A DNA stretch of 64,000 nt from Leptidea sinapis (taxonomy: Eukaryota; Arthropoda; Insecta; Lepidoptera; Pieridae): contig NC_066272.1 in NCBI RefSeq assembly GCF_905404315.1, forward strand, positions 2,976,001 to 3,040,000. The letters are read 5' to 3'. Shown here one piece after another: positions 33,453 to 46,720 of this stretch. How positions within the stretch are numbered: the first letter of the stretch is position 1; every line of letters begins with the position of its first letter. The translations under genes and the position numbers were made by a program. Below the pieces are notes generated by a model. That model saw only the letters and a list, made by a program, of their open reading frames with translations, ran no database searches and was not told the DNA's origin.

Positions 33453-36261
33453 TAGTTTTATATACGATTTGCATAAATATAACCAATTTGGATACATTTC
33501 ACAGAACACTGTAGGCTCTAGCGAAAGAAGATTAGAGCATAATTTATGACAGTTTCCGTGCTATTTCCACGAGATGCATGTTAAAACCGCACGCGTGAAA
33601 AGCTCTATGTGAACAAGCTTGACGGAAAATGTTGGAATAACATACAATTTGAAATGAATATTTGTCGTTTGAAATAGTACACTAACCGCTGTTAACTCTT
33701 TACAATGCTTTTGGTTGGAACTTTAGCTTATAATAATTTTACTTACAAAAAATTATTTCAATCGTTTGCAATCTCATGTCCTGTATACCCGTTTACTACT
33801 TGTTCTGAAAATGACAAAAAGGTCTAGCGTAAAATAATAAAGTTTTTATTATTTCAATTCTACATACCATAATATTTCCCATACTGGGTGTAATATCATT
33901 ATTAATCCAATCCATTGAGAGGTTTCTTACTAATAATTATTATCTATCTAACGTTCAAACCCTTATTGTTCTGTCCGACAAATATATTTGTGTTATTTTA
34001 TATTCGCAGCTAATATTATATTCTTAGTTTAAAAATAAGAAAGAAGTAATTTAAATATTACAACATTAGACAAAAGTAAATCATCAGGTCAAGATAATCA
34101 TGCCTATATTAAATTCACCACATTCTGATAGTTTGGCAATTACACTTACAATTCAATTACGACAGCCTAGTAGGTATTTATTCGTACAATTTGGAAAACC
34201 GTATCTGTTACCCCAACATATAAAAAGTTATTATTTTCGTCGGTTTTTGTCATACATAATAGGAAACAAAATTTTCCTCAACACTCAAACGTCATAAAGA
34301 GATTCTCTAAAATTTCATAAAATAGGAGAATTGTTATCGTAAAATACTAACACAATTATTTTATAGTTCTGTTAAAGGCTACTTATGTTTATTACACACA
34401 TTTTATGTCTACACAAAATTGAGTCTCATGCAAAAAGTACAATTCCACAACTGTAATTACTCGTCTGTATGTATCGCAAAAAACACAATTGAAAGAAATT
34501 AAGGGATCTTTATTACTTCATAATATTATCTTATGCAGTACATTCACCCCAAACAATTAATTTCAAAAGTTATTCTGTTTAACAAACAAACAATACTGTA
34601 GTACATCACAATATTGTATTTGTACTCCTCTCAAAGTGTATGACTGACTACATCAACTTCCCTAAACATTTAATAACACGCTCCAAAGGAGACGAACTCT
34701 ATTTCCCAGAGAGATGAGGAAATGTTGTACTATCAAAGCACTCGGCATCAAGATGAAATATGATTTAAACCACTATTTTAATACTATCTCTATAACTATA
34801 ATCATATCTGTCAAAATCGGAATAAATACTAATAAATGAATTAGAAATTGTTCTATTCTTACAGATACTCTATTATTATTAAGGAAATTGATTTGGAATA
34901 TTTAGTATAAGTAGCACAGCCGGATCTCGTTTAGTCGGAATTTTTTGAGAAAAGAAGTAAATAATGTAACACTTTTTTCACATTTAAGAATTTAACAGCG
35001 AAGTAATTATTTTGTAAATTGCAGGTTACAAATCCCTGTGTTAGTGAAATATGTTTTAGTGCTGTTTGAGTTTATTCATATCTAGCAAAACCCACTGAGT
35101 TAAAGGTGTGAATGCTTATTGATTAGGTGAATGATAACAATATATCGTAATTAATATGTTAATAATCACAAAAATTTCGTTAACTCTTTAAATATAACCC
35201 TAATAAAGTACGATTTACTTATAAGAAGCTTATCAGAAACTATTATATTATATTTATCAGAATAAATATAAATACGAAATCTAAATAAAACAAATGTAAT
35301 AAATGTTTACTAGATTTACTGTGATTCACCTGTAAGTTGAGTGTAAGTCTTATTCTAATGTAAAAATTACTTGTAATTTTCACAATAATATTATAATGAA
35401 AATGGTTGTAGAAAACCACTTGAATTTTTGAAATTTATAGATTGATCGCTAATGACCCTTGATATTGAACTGCACAATTAAATGCCTAATCTTTATTAAC
35501 AATGGTTCAAAGTCTGAATATAACTTAATACTATAAGAACTATATAACTATTAATTTACTAAACATTTATACAAAAGTTATATATGTACAAAATTTGATA
35601 TATCTGGCTTCCTAAATCCAGAAGCAGTGAAGACAAATACAGTACTTACATAATTGGTGTCGTTCCATGCATTTGACTTGGAAGTTTGAAACTGCAGTTT
35701 GGTTTCAATCAAACTTTTGATGAGACAGCGATTTGGCAGATTGAGTATCTTAATTAGACTGGGAGATGCAGTTCAAATCTATGTTTGTGTACTAACTTTA
35801 TAATCACGTACCCAAACTTCTATCCTAATTTGATCGATTCCCGATATGTCATCTTAATAAATTGATTAATGTGTTGCCACAAAAATGGTTGTCTCCATTA
35901 TAAAATTCATTCATATTCTTAATATTAAACGTAATTAGCAATACAATAGATAATATCAAGACTTGATCGTCTAGTCTACAAGTTAAAAACGTGTTTCTCA
36001 AATACTTTAGATTTTTTTGTTGAAAAATTCCTCCTTCCCTAAAGGGTATTAATCCAAAATTTCTAGAACATTAACAGTTTTTAATGAAAAACTAAATGCT
36101 ATGTTTTTTCATCTTAATTTGTTAATAACAATAACAATTATATATGTGCTTAATACATACGTTTAATACATTTTTCTAGACGTTATTCCGAATAGAATGA
36201 TCCGTCTCTCATATTTTAGAACCTATATCAAAATTAACATTTCTGTTGACTAAACTATAAA
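33453..36261. other. AT-rich stretch with one R4 copy, no gene seen
   Basis: Apart from the R4 repeat near 34668-34760, I see only A/T-rich sequence. The 65-codon frame at 34100-34297 has no recognised domain. Confidence 0.4.
34668..34760 (+). repeat. short interspersed repeat R4, copy 2
   Basis: This is the mate of 24789-24885. It shares 'ttaataacacgctccaaagg' (one base different) and the following 'gacg...ctctatttccca' segment. Confidence 0.6.
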
Positions 36262-36556
36262 AGGCACCAGTGGGAGGCTCCTTTACACAGGATGCCGGCT
36301 AGATTATGGGTGCCAAAACGGCGCTTATTTCTACCTTGAAACATTATCGTGTTTCGGTTTGAAGGGCGCCAAGAAATTACTGAAAAAATGAGACTTAACA
36401 TCTTATGTCTCAAGGTGACGAGTGCAATTGTAGTGCCGCACAGATTTTGGGATGCCAAGAATCCTGAGCGGTACTGCATTGTAATGGGCAGGGCGTATCA
36501 ATTACCATCAGCCAAACGTCCAGCTCGTCTTGTCCCTCATCCTTATCCAAAAAAAT
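36262..36556 (-). repeat. 300-bp interspersed repeat R3, inverted copy
   Basis: The reverse complement of the 31711-32024 family runs end to end, from 'ccagtgggaggctcc' (its 3' end) to 'ctcgtcttgtccctcat' (its 5' end). The frames of 70-74 codons on both strands here belong to the repeat and are not genes. Confidence 0.8.
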
Positions 36557-37347
36557 CATAAAATGGCAATAAAAAAATCCAATAAAATTACGAATTTAAC
36601 AAAAAAAAAGTCTTAATTTGTTAATATTGTCATTCACATAATAATATGTTGAACATTTGACTCTCATCACGGTACCACCTATTCGAACCTTCCCCGCCAC
36701 GTCCAAATGTGGTATCGATCTTTGACAGCGTACGTTTTTTCGAAGCTTTATACGTTCCTCTACCTCTATCAAAAAAAAAATGCCTCATTCCTCCAAAATC
36801 CTATATGTACTATATCATTGTTTTTAAATTGGTGTAGTTCTTAATTCATTTAATGTAGAAGTACTGATACTGAATTGAAAGATCAACAGAACACAGTCTT
36901 ACACTCTCAAACTTTACACAAAGTATACGTCTCTTATTTGCAAAATGGCTATTTTTATGGCAAATTATCATACAAAGTAAATGTGATGAGAGCAGGCTCC
37001 TTTTATGATACAATAAACGTCACTAATAGCCTAAATAAATCGGAAAGCTGCCTCGTTATGAGTGCTCAAACATCCGGTGGAAGGACTGGATCAAAACCGG
37101 AAGTGACTCTGATAAGGAAACCGGATCTTGTCTTTGAGTAAAAGTAGTTTCACTAAACTGTATGTATACTCGTTAGTGAGGTATGGCGGTACCAAATTGA
37201 AACTACAGCGATGTGATGAAACTATGTTTCTCCTTTGTGCTACACAATCTGTGCTAAGAGTTCTCATCGCTGCTTCGACATCAACTTTGTAAGAGTCTGT
37301 TTGTGTAGAATTAGTTCGAAGCACTTCACGATCACTAATAAGTAAAC
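36557..37347. other. mixed sequence with unassigned short frames
   Basis: The forward frame 36875-37141 (88 codons) and a minus frame 37091-37324 (77 codons) overlap. The first, with segments such as VYVSYLQNGYFYGKL and VMRAGSFYDTINV, has a more balanced composition than most chance frames here. I do not recognise it, and no clear splice sites flank it. It could be a relic exon or chance. Confidence 0.3.
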
Positions 37348-37622
37348 TTTGCCCTGTGCTGCCTCGGGGCGTAAAAAGAATAGGGTAGTCCCAGGTCCAA
37401 GGGTGTCGTAAGAGGTGACTACGGGCTTTTTGAAAGTGGGAGAGTCACGCTGCTGTCTTATGACGTCAGCACAATCGGGCCAGACTCGTCCGGGTTACTT
37501 ACCACACTCGCACAGAATACCGGCGTGAAGTAGCGGCCTAGTGCCGCTATGTTTCGCATAGGTTAGTGTTGAGGACCGGAGGCCATTCCCCCCCGTCCTT
37601 TCCCCCCCCCCCCCAACAAAAA

Positions 37623-40600
37623 ATGAGAGCGGTCCTAAAAAATAAATTACCCCAGGAGGGTACCGGCTCTTGTAGAGCCGGAGAATCCCTCCCCGAGCAT
37701 TCGCGCTCGGGCTGCCCTTCGTATTCTGGGGAGGGCACAGTACCGCGTATGTCACAGGACAAACAGGGCAGCAACACCACGGCACCCCGCTCCACGCTTA
37801 ATGTGGACTTTTGTAACATCCGGGGAATTCACTCCAACTTAAACGCCGTCCACCACCACCTTGAGACGGCGCAGCCGGCCTTGTGTTTCCTTACGGAGAC
37901 GCAGATATCTCGACCTAGCGATACGTCATATTTAACGTACCCCGGGTACAAAATTGAGCATAATTTCATGCCTCATGCCGGGGTATGTGTGTACGTTAAG
38001 GAGGATATCTGCTGTCGCCGTCTCGGCAATTTTGAGGGTAGGGGCCTGTCTACTCTCTGGCTCCGCGTAGATTTAGAGGACCGCGTCCACATCTATGCGT
38101 GTGTCTACAGGTCCCATAGTGGTAACGCAGAAACGGATCACCTCATGGGCTGCGTTCAAGCGGCATTTGATGACGTGCTTGCTCAGATCCCCTCCGCTGA
38201 AATCGTAGTCTTGGGTGATTTCAACGGGCACAATGCCGAATGGCTTGGATCACGTACCACAGACTACGCAGGGCGATCTGTGCATAATTTTGCATTGTCG
38301 TATGGTCTGTCCCAATTGGTTGAGTCGCCGACGCGGCTCCCGGATGTGGATAGCCACATGCCGTCCTTATTAGATCTTCTGCTGACTACACATCCCGATG
38401 GTTACCAGGTCTCTGTCGACGCCCCTCTCGGAACGTCCGACCATTGCCTGGTCAGGAGTGTAGTGCCTATCCGACGCCAACGTCGCAGACCACCAGCGAC
38501 CCGCCGCGTTTGGCACTACAAGTCAGCAGATTGGGATAGGATGCGTTCCTTTTTTGCATCCTACCCTTGGGGCAGGGTTTGTTTCCTTTCGGATGATCCT
38601 AGTGCCTGCGCCGTTGCAGTAGCCGATGTGATACTGCAGGGCATGGATATTTTTATACCAAGCTCTGTAGTACCGATCGGTGGCAGATCACAGCCCTGGT
38701 TCGATGCGTCAGTTAAAGCAGCATCTGACTGCAAAAAACAGGCGTATAGAACTTGGGTTGCGGTGCTGGGCTCAAAGGATCCGAACTGCAAAGTTCTGAA
38801 GAGGAAATATAACCGTGCCTCCAGATTTTTTAAGCAGCAAATCGCCCGTGCGAAATCGAAGCACGTCGTCAAAATTGGCGAGCAGCTTTCCAGTTACCCG
38901 ACCGGAACACGCAAGTTCTGGTCGTTGTCGAAAGCTGCTCTTGGTAACTTCAGCCAGCCGTCCATGCCGCCGTTGCACATGAGGAATGACACCCTGGCCC
39001 ATACGGCAAAAGAGAAAGCCGATCTCCTGTGCACTCTTTTTTCCTCCAACTCGACTCTTGACGACAACGAAAAAACACCGCCGACCATCCCGCGGTGTCA
39101 GAGCTCCATGCCTGAAGTACAGTTCCGACAGAAAACTGTTAGGCGAGATCTGTTTTCGTTGGACGTCAGGAAGTCGAGCGGGCCGGATGGCATTTCTCCA
39201 ATCGTGCTTAGAACGTGTGCCCCTGAGTTGACGCCGGTGCTAACGCGTTTATTCCGGCACTCTTATTCAAAAGGTGTAGTCCCTGATTCATGGAAGTCAG
39301 CCCTTGTCCATCCGATCCCAAAAAAAGGAGACAGTTCGGATCCGGCAAACTACAGGCCTATTGCTATTACCTCCCTACTCTCCAAAATTATGGAGAGCAT
39401 AATTAACCGCCAGCTCTTGGTATACCTTGAGGGTCACCAGTTGATCAACGACCGGCAGTACGGCTTTCGCCATGGTCGGTCGACTGGCGATCTTCTGGTA
39501 TACCTAACACACAGATGGGCGGCGGCTATTGAAAGCAAGGGGGAAGGCCTGGCAGTTGGTCTGGATATAGCGAAGGCCTTTGATCGTGTATGGCACAAGG
39601 CGCTCCTCGCAAAACTTCCATCATTTGGGCTTCCCGAGAGCTAATGCAAGTGGACCTCCAGCTTCCTCACTGGGCGCAGCATACAGGTCGTTATCGACGG
39701 TTATTGCTCGAATCCCAAGCCCGTGAACGCTGGAGTGCCCCAAGGCTGTGTGCTATCTCCCACGCTGTTTCTTCTGCATATCAATGATATGTTGGACACC
39801 GCCAACATGCATTGCTATGCAGACGACAGGACTGGTGATGCCGTATACACGGGCCATGCAGGTCTCTCTCGGAAAAACGTCGACCAGTGCCGGGTGAAAC
39901 TTGTGTCTTCTATCGAGTCCTCTCTCGAGAAGGTCGCGGAATGGGGTAAGTTGAACCTTGTCCAATTTAACCCCCAGAAGACTCAAGTTTGCGCGTTTAC
40001 CACTAAAAAAACCCCATTTGCCGTATCACCGCTCTTCGAGAACACTTCCCTCAAAGCCTCGCCTAGTATCGGAATACTGGGTCTCGAAATCTCGAGCAAT
40101 TGCCAATTCCGTGGCCATCTGGAGGGCAAAGCCAAACTGGCTTCAAAGAAACTGGGCGTCATAAATAGAGCACGGCAATACTTCAAGCCGGCCCACATTC
40201 TAGCGCTCTACAAAGCGCAGGTCCGGCCTCACATGGAGTATTGCTGTCATCTCTGGTCTGGCGCACCCCAGTATCAGCTCGATCCATTTGACCGCGTGCA
40301 ACGCAGAGCAGCTCGAATTGTCGGGGACCCAGTACTCTGTGAACGGCTGGATCACTTGGCGTTGCGTAGAGACGTCGCTTCATTGTGTGTCTTCTACCGC
40401 ATTTATCACGGTGAGTGTTCCGAAGAGCTGTTCAACCTGATTCCTGCCGCCGAATTTCACCTTCGCACGACACGCCACAAGTTTCGATATCATCCCCACC
40501 ATCTGGATGTGTGGCGGTCCTCCACAGTGCGGTTTTCAAGGAGCTTTCTTCCTCGTACCACGAAGCTGTGGAATGAGCTTCCTTGTGCGGTGTTTCCGGG

Positions 40601-40706
40601 ACGATACGACATGGGTACCTTCAAGAAAAGCGCGTACACCTTCCTTAAATGCCGGCAACGCTCGTGTGATTCCTCTGGTGTTGCAGGAGAGTGTCGGCGG
40701 CGGTGA
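37623..40706 (+). pseudogene. endonuclease-reverse transcriptase of LINE family A, one in-frame stop
   Basis: I chose the ATG at 37623 because the frame upstream starts only at a GTG and the same Met opens the other copy. The endonuclease comes first (FCNIRGIHSNL, TETQIS, VVLGDFNGHNAEWL, LLLTTHPDG, GTSDHCLV). The RT follows from about 39170 (SSGPDGISP, YRPIAITSLLSKIME, GFRHGRSTGD, GLDIAKAFDRVWH), then [10 protein letters not shown], the YADD box near 39819, and a C-terminal region with VQRRAARIV and LWNEL. The only defect is TAA at 39642-39644, in the same phase as the frame on both sides. The copy at 1-2526 reads TTA there, so one substitution explains it. Length apart from that is about 1,028 codons. 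Confidence 0.9.
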
Positions 40707-40751
40707 TCACTTAACACCAGGTGACGCGTACGCTCGTTTGTCCTCCTATTC

Positions 40752-40754
<3 letters not shown>

Positions 40755-40810
<56 letters not shown>
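40755..40810 (+). repeat. poly(A) tail of the LINE
   Basis: There are 56 consecutive A after 'ttccat'. Frames of poly-Lys or poly-Phe across it are artefacts. Confidence 0.95.
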
Positions 40811-40811
<1 letters not shown>

Positions 40812-41624
40812 ACACGAAACAATCTATAATATCAGTGAAAACAATATTTTCGTACTCAATATAAGCTGCAATAAATCTACATATACATCTATCTCATTTG
40901 AACTTCCCAGGTTAAAGAAAAATCTCATAAAAATGGCGGATTATGGCATCCAATATGTCAAATAAAATGAAGTAACGTTATTGTTAAATTAATTTATGAG
41001 TCAATTAAATAACTTCATTTTATACAGCCAATTTAATTAATGTAGTATTTTAGCTGCAGCAAATTAGCTGAAACAACAAAATGTATTTTTTTTTGATAAT
41101 AAAAAATAATCAATAGTTTTGTAACTTAAACTTCTTAAGAATATACACATACATATTAAATTATATCATCGCGCGGGAGTTTGAAACTCATATAACAATT
41201 TGATAATTCATAATATATTTTTATTTTTAATCATAATACAACAAGAGACAAAAGCAGAATTGGCTTACTTGAAATAGTAGAGTTAATAAGTTGGAATTGT
41301 AATGAGAATATGTAACTTAAAGTATATCTACAATTTCTATTTTCAAAGGAAAAAAGGCTATTACACGCCACAGATTAAGAAAATTGCTTGAAGCAAAAAC
41401 CTATATTTGCTCGAGCTGGTGTTATTAGTAGGTAAATGGCGTCGCTGTTGTACGGAAACAGTTTGATTACGTGCAGCACTAGAATTTATTTTATGCACAA
41501 GCTAAATTAACTTTAAAATTTCGATCGTTGTTGAACCTCTTCAATTACTTATATAGTCATAGTATGGCGGGAATAAGTGTTTGAAGTATGAAGTATATTT
41601 TTAGTCAGCTGATATTTTGTTTAT
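40811..41624. other. AT-rich sequence, no gene seen
   Basis: I found no gene or repeat I can support in this stretch. Confidence 0.35.
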
Positions 41625-42040
41625 TAAAAAAGGGCAAACGGGCAAGAGGCACAAATGATGAAAAGTGGTGAGGATGGACCCATGGACATCCACAACAACA
41701 GGGTTCAAGAGATGCGTTGCCGGCTTTTAAGTTCGGAGTAAGCTCATGAAGGTGCCTAAGCCGTATCGCTTCGGAAAAATGATGCCCGTGATTGATACTA
41801 CAAAGTGGCTGTTCGAGGTAGCAATATCCTTTCAAATCACGTGGTTGAGGAATGTCAGACTACAACAATACATGCGGGTGGAATTGCGCATGTTCGTTGG
41901 CGGAATTCTGCTGCTGGTATCAATCCAAACAACTCTGAGCATTACCTGATAAATGCGGTAGAAGATGTTATCGCATTTACAAAGGGGATAGTTTTTAAAT
42001 CATCGGCTACTGGAATTATACAAATTGGAATTGAAATGAA
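41625..42040 (+). repeat. lepidopteran-type interspersed repeat ('gggcaaacgggcaagaggc' family)
   Basis: The start 'gggcaaacgggcaagaggc', the following 'cccatggacatcc', 'gatgcgttgccggc' and 'ttttaagttcgg', and the later 'aaggtgcctaagccgtatcg' occur in the order I know from a very common moth and butterfly repeat. This copy is diverged. Its ends are approximate. Frames of 60-80 codons over it are not genes. Confidence 0.65.
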
Positions 42041-42094
42041 ATGATTTAAAATACAAATATTTATATTGGCATAGTTAACACGCACTATCTATAT

Positions 42095-42304
42095 ATTTTT
42101 TTTTATGAAAATAAGGGACGAGAGCAGGACGTTGATGCACCTTACCCATTACAATGCAGTGCCGCTCAGGATTCTTGAAAAACCAAAAATTCTGAGCGGC
42201 ACTTCAATTCAGATGTAAAGTCTCATTTGCCCAGTAATTTCACTAGCACGGCAGAAGTAGGCGCCGTTGTGGTACCCATAATCTAGCCGGCATCCTGTGC
42301 AAAG
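42095..42304 (+). repeat. R3 repeat with internal deletions
   Basis: This is the same family as 31711-32024 with several losses. Its hairpin is the cleanest in the window: GTGCCGCTCAG (42159-42169) against CTGAGCGGCAC (42192-42202). Confidence 0.8.
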
Positions 42305-42596
42305 GACTGGTGAATGTATGGTGAATGAATTAAGAAGTAAACTCAGATTTTTGTATGTTAAATATATGAATAGGTCGTTTACCAACTTTATCAGATTTAT
42401 TAGCCATTTTATGGTTCGTTGCATACAATTTATGAGAGAATTTTATTATTAATAGGCAATTTCAGTGCCGTTTCAGTTGCGACTTCTGAATTCTCATGAC
42501 ACAAAATAACTCTTCTTTATCTGTGCCTAACAGTTAATGAACATTTGATTGTTTCTTCGAAAGTTTTTTTATGAAAGTGGAGGACAAAATAAAACG

Positions 42597-42670
42597 CCAG
42601 CTCAACCATGTTAAATTAAATTTAATAACTAATCTGACGCTTGTCACCTTCAACATAGTATTATACGTTG
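42597..42670 (+). repeat. R5 repeat, copy 2
   Basis: This is the mate of 31537-31625 (ctaatctgacgcttgtcacc). It runs directly into the R3 fragment at 42671. Confidence 0.6.
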
Positions 42671-42811
42671 AATTTGCCCAGTAATTTCACTAGCTACGGC
42701 GCCCTTTAACCGAAATACAGTAATGTTTGCAGATTACTGCTTCACAGCAGAAATAGGCACCGTTCTGGTACCCATAATCTAGCCGGCTTCCTGTGCAAAG
42801 GAGCCTCCCAC
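42671..42811 (+). repeat. R3 repeat, last half
   Basis: This matches the second half of the full R3 copy, from 'tttgcccagtaatttcacta' to 'gtgcaaaggagcctcccac'. Confidence 0.8.
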
Positions 42812-45800
42812 TCTATTTTTTATAACTCTAAGCTCAAAATGATCATTGAATGTATTTTATTTATTATCTCTTTGTTTGAATTTGCAATGTTTGCTTGTGT
42901 GGTACATGCCTTTTTTCTCAGTTGCTTGTACTTTTCATATCGGTGTGAACGTGTACTTTCATCTTCTTCCACGTTTATTACGGAGAGTGTTTTAAGTACT
43001 ACTTAACCAGATTCCTAATTTATTATACACCAAACTGAATTAAATTAAATTGCGAATATCTAACCTTTATTCTAGTTACGTATAAATCCTTTTTCTCGTT
43101 TGGCGTGATATAACTTCATTAATATTAAAAAAAATGCGTCTTCAAACTATCGTCGCGCTTAGAGTACTCCGTACTCTCCTAAACTGACATTAATAATCCA
43201 ATAAATTATATTGGGACTAGATGACGGCTAAAACCTCTTCAAAAGCAGAAGTTACACATTGGTGAGTTTATTGAAATGAAAAAGCACATTTCTACTTGGA
43301 AGCGAGAAATTGCGTCTACTGTTCATATATAATTTGGAATAGTGAACCCAAGGCAATCGATTCAGATGCAGCTTTGTTAGATGATGTATGACGTGAGCCA
43401 GGTAATACGAGTAAGCTCTCAATATGATCGGATGTGAAACTTAGTTTGTGGCTATTGTTAAAGGATATTTACTGGTTACCAAACCAGCATTTTAAGGGAA
43501 ATTATAGTGAAACTAAATCTGATCTGTGACTATATTAATTGCTGTGTACTTATATTTTAAGTGATTTATTATTTTTCATGTAATTAAATACATAAAAATA
43601 AGTTTTATTACTGTTAATTGATCAGTATAGATCATTTCTGTATCATAAGTATCTAGAATATATTCAAGTTGAGTTAATAATTATTTTTATTCCACTTTAT
43701 TAATACTATTTTAAAATATAAATGGGCTGTGATTTCATCATTGGGCGATTTTATAATCGCCTGCAAAATATAATCGAAATGTGGAACTATAAAGTTCTCA
43801 CAGCATATTGCGTGTGCCACCTTTGCAGTTTTCTCGTCTAATAGCATGGAAACTGGTATAAAATGTTATATAATGCACTAAATTTAGCTAGTTTTCATTT
43901 TGAAATTCAAAATGTAAATATTTCATTCACCTACAGTGTATGTACAATGTCATCAAAGTATCAGGTAAACCTTGCCAGTTTACAAATACAATAACCTACA
44001 ATACTCAAAAAATTATCACACTTTTAGTTTAGAATCTAATTAAAATGGAGTTGGATCCTATTATCATAAATATAACAAATACTCAAATATATAATTATAA
44101 ATGTTAGTCTAATTTATGAACACTTCTATTATGAAAGAAAAATATTGAAAAAATCACAGGTGGAAAATTTAAATGGTATACTTTCATCATAATTGTAACC
44201 TGTCGTTGAATTACGAATATTCGAAATTTTCTGAATTATTTATCAATTTAATAGAAATTAAAACAATGTTAGATAACCAACGTACCGTATTATGGATAAT
44301 ATTCGAACGTAAATCATCAATGAAGTTTTGCTTGCAAAAACGGTTTTAAATTTCAACTTCGTTCACTGACCGAAGCTTAACTGAATCGTATAAATTCACA
44401 TAATTTTCATAATATTATCATCATTCCTTTGGAGTTAAATACATTTCTCTAGCGTTATATTCTCGGAATTATTCAGTTAATTCAGAGTTTATTCTATTAA
44501 ATACAAAAAAATTAAATAAGTATTGCTTCAGTTCCTTTCTGCACATGGAATCATATTAGGTTAGGCTTCAGTAACTTTGTTGTCATACCAGTAAAATTGA
44601 GGTTTTTTCCCATTAAGTGGTTATTGAAGTACTTTTTCGTTAAATTTTTCATGTTTTATAACTTGATGTACCCTTTATATCTCTTTTGAAGCTCACTCCT
44701 GTCGCGACAATTCAAGACATTCTGACATCCTAATTTAATGTTTTGATTTGTATTAGACCACTACTCACCACTTATGATATATTGTTAAAGTAAATATTAC
44801 GTTGATTTGATCAAAAAAATAAAGCTCTTCTTTCTTCCAACAACATATCCCTGCTGTCATTTTTATGATTATAGAAGAGAAAATAGTCGTAAGTGATGTA
44901 CTCTGTGATATGTCTTGTATGTTTTTACTTCAAATTTAAAGGAGACGGGGATTTCTGGACCAAAATGTAATAAGTTGAGATATGGTTATATATGGTATAG
45001 TCAATTACCCTAATTCACAATCTAGAAAACAGGAAATCTTAAAATTAAGCTTTCATTATCTTAAAATTCACGATTAAAATGGGATATCGATTACCATAAT
45101 CGATTAATGTGAATGAGTTAATTCAATTCAACCCAAGCACGAGATGATTGATTCAATAAAAATACCTAAAAACATACATTATAATTATCATAACATTATG
45201 TCTTTAGTTAAAAAAATAAATAAATATCAACTTAATATTGTAAGGAAATCGATCGAAGAAAAAGTCTATTCTGAATCTCGTTCTTTCTTTTTAATCTGTG
45301 CTGACAGTGATAGCCACAGAAATGTCTAGAATGTCAATTGTCAGCCACTCGTTTCGTAGTATCGTTTGTGACTTGTACCTACGCCATTTGTCATTTGAAT
45401 GTTTCCCTTTATTTTATTGATATTTTCCTTCTTTCTATTTGACTTCTGATATTGCTAAACTTGTACGTTCGTTATCGTAGAACAAATAAACAATCGGATT
45501 TCAAAAATCAGTTGTATTAATATAGGTGTTGCCCATATATTGCATAACCTCAATTTTACAAAACCTCCTATAACTCAGCTTTCAGATTGCCAAAAATCCT
45601 TAAATTCTCAGTGATGCTTTTTTAATTTATAAGCTATTTATTTATCCTTTATATTTATACATCTTGGCCCAATAATGTATGAAAGGGTATCCGTCTCCTT
45701 TGGGTGTAAGCTTCAAAGAGCTAAATAATTACAAATTCTTTAATATTTGATAAGGCCGCCTCGGTTCTATACACCAATATGCTTCTTGATGAACAATTTT

Positions 45801-45837
45801 TTATGGTTTTTAAAGCGACAACCCTCAATTCGGTCTC
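42812..45837. other. AT-rich stretch, no gene seen
   Basis: Three kilobases are without a recognisable gene or repeat. The longest frame (45144-45329, 61 codons) is A/T-driven. Confidence 0.4.
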
Positions 45838-46068
45838 TCTGGCGGTCCTCCACAGCACGGTTTTCAAGCAGTTTTCTTCCACGTACTACAAAGCTGTGAA
45901 ATGAGCTTCATTATGCGGTGTTTCCGGGACGATACGACATGGGTACATTCAAAAAAAGGGCTTACACCTTCCTTAATGGTTTTGCAAGAGAATGTGGGCG
46001 GCGGTGACCACTTAACACCAGGTGACCCGTACGCTCGTTTGTCCTCCTTTTCCTTAAAAAAAAATAAT
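45838..46068 (+). mobile_element. LINE family A, 3' fragment with A tail
   Basis: This matches 40513-40760 of the near-complete copy (ggcggtcctccacagc..., tttccgggacgatacgacat, gatcactt/gaccacttaacaccagg) and ends in a short A run. It is 5'-truncated, as usual for LINE insertions. Confidence 0.85.
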
Positions 46069-46720
46069 TGTGATAAAACAACAACAATTTTCCTTACAAT
46101 CCCTGTTGGATTGCTAAAACTTTAAACCTTCCCTCCCAACCCACCATGTTTGCAAAACATCATGGATGTTATAAAAATAACCGTAGTATAACAAAGAATC
46201 CGCAATAAAGGAATGTTCGAAGAGCAATGTAATAAAGACCAGCAATATTCGGTCGTTTATGTCTCTTGTTTCTTCGGAATTTATATCATTTGGGTTTGTT
46301 TAACATTTTGGAGATATACAAAATGTATTTAATTTGCGATGTTATCTTATTTCGGAAAGATATTTGGTTTTACATTTGTATATTTATCATAAAAAATAGC
46401 TACTTCTTTAATAATAAAACGATTAGATTAAAAAGTTTTAATGAATGTATGTAATGTATTAATAGGACCCCACTAAGATAATAATGGTGCTAAGTTATTC
46501 CTTCGCGGAGACATTATTTGTGCAATCCACAAGCGAGTGCTATAAGAGTGCCAACATTATAATTAATAATGCATTTTCGATTATGGGCGCAGGTAACTCA
46601 GCGGGCCTCTAATGATTAAACTCTATTTTATGTTATAGAATGAATCATCATGAATCACGAGTTTCATTTATATTACAGTTAGTAAATCACAATGACAATT
46701 TTTCAATTGTTTTTGCATTT
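46069..46720. other. AT-rich sequence, no gene seen
   Basis: A 62-codon frame at 46266-46454 has no recognised domain. Confidence 0.35.

Larger units (their letters stand above)
37348..40810 (+). mobile_element. Jockey-like LINE family A, nearly complete copy
   Basis: The element begins at the same base pattern (TTTGCCCTGTGCTGCC) as the copy ending at 2526, so this is probably the true 5' end. A GC-rich 5' UTR of about 275 bp leads to one long ORF, a 3' UTR of about 50 bp and an uninterrupted A tract of 56 (40755-40810). There is no separate ORF1. The long tail and the single stop codon suggest a recent insertion. I could not find a convincing target duplication beside the tail. Confidence 0.9.

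Noticed and set aside
40490..40965. Frames of poly-Lys (+) and poly-Phe (-) over 40755-40810
   Set aside because: They are translations of the LINE poly(A) tail and have no coding meaning.
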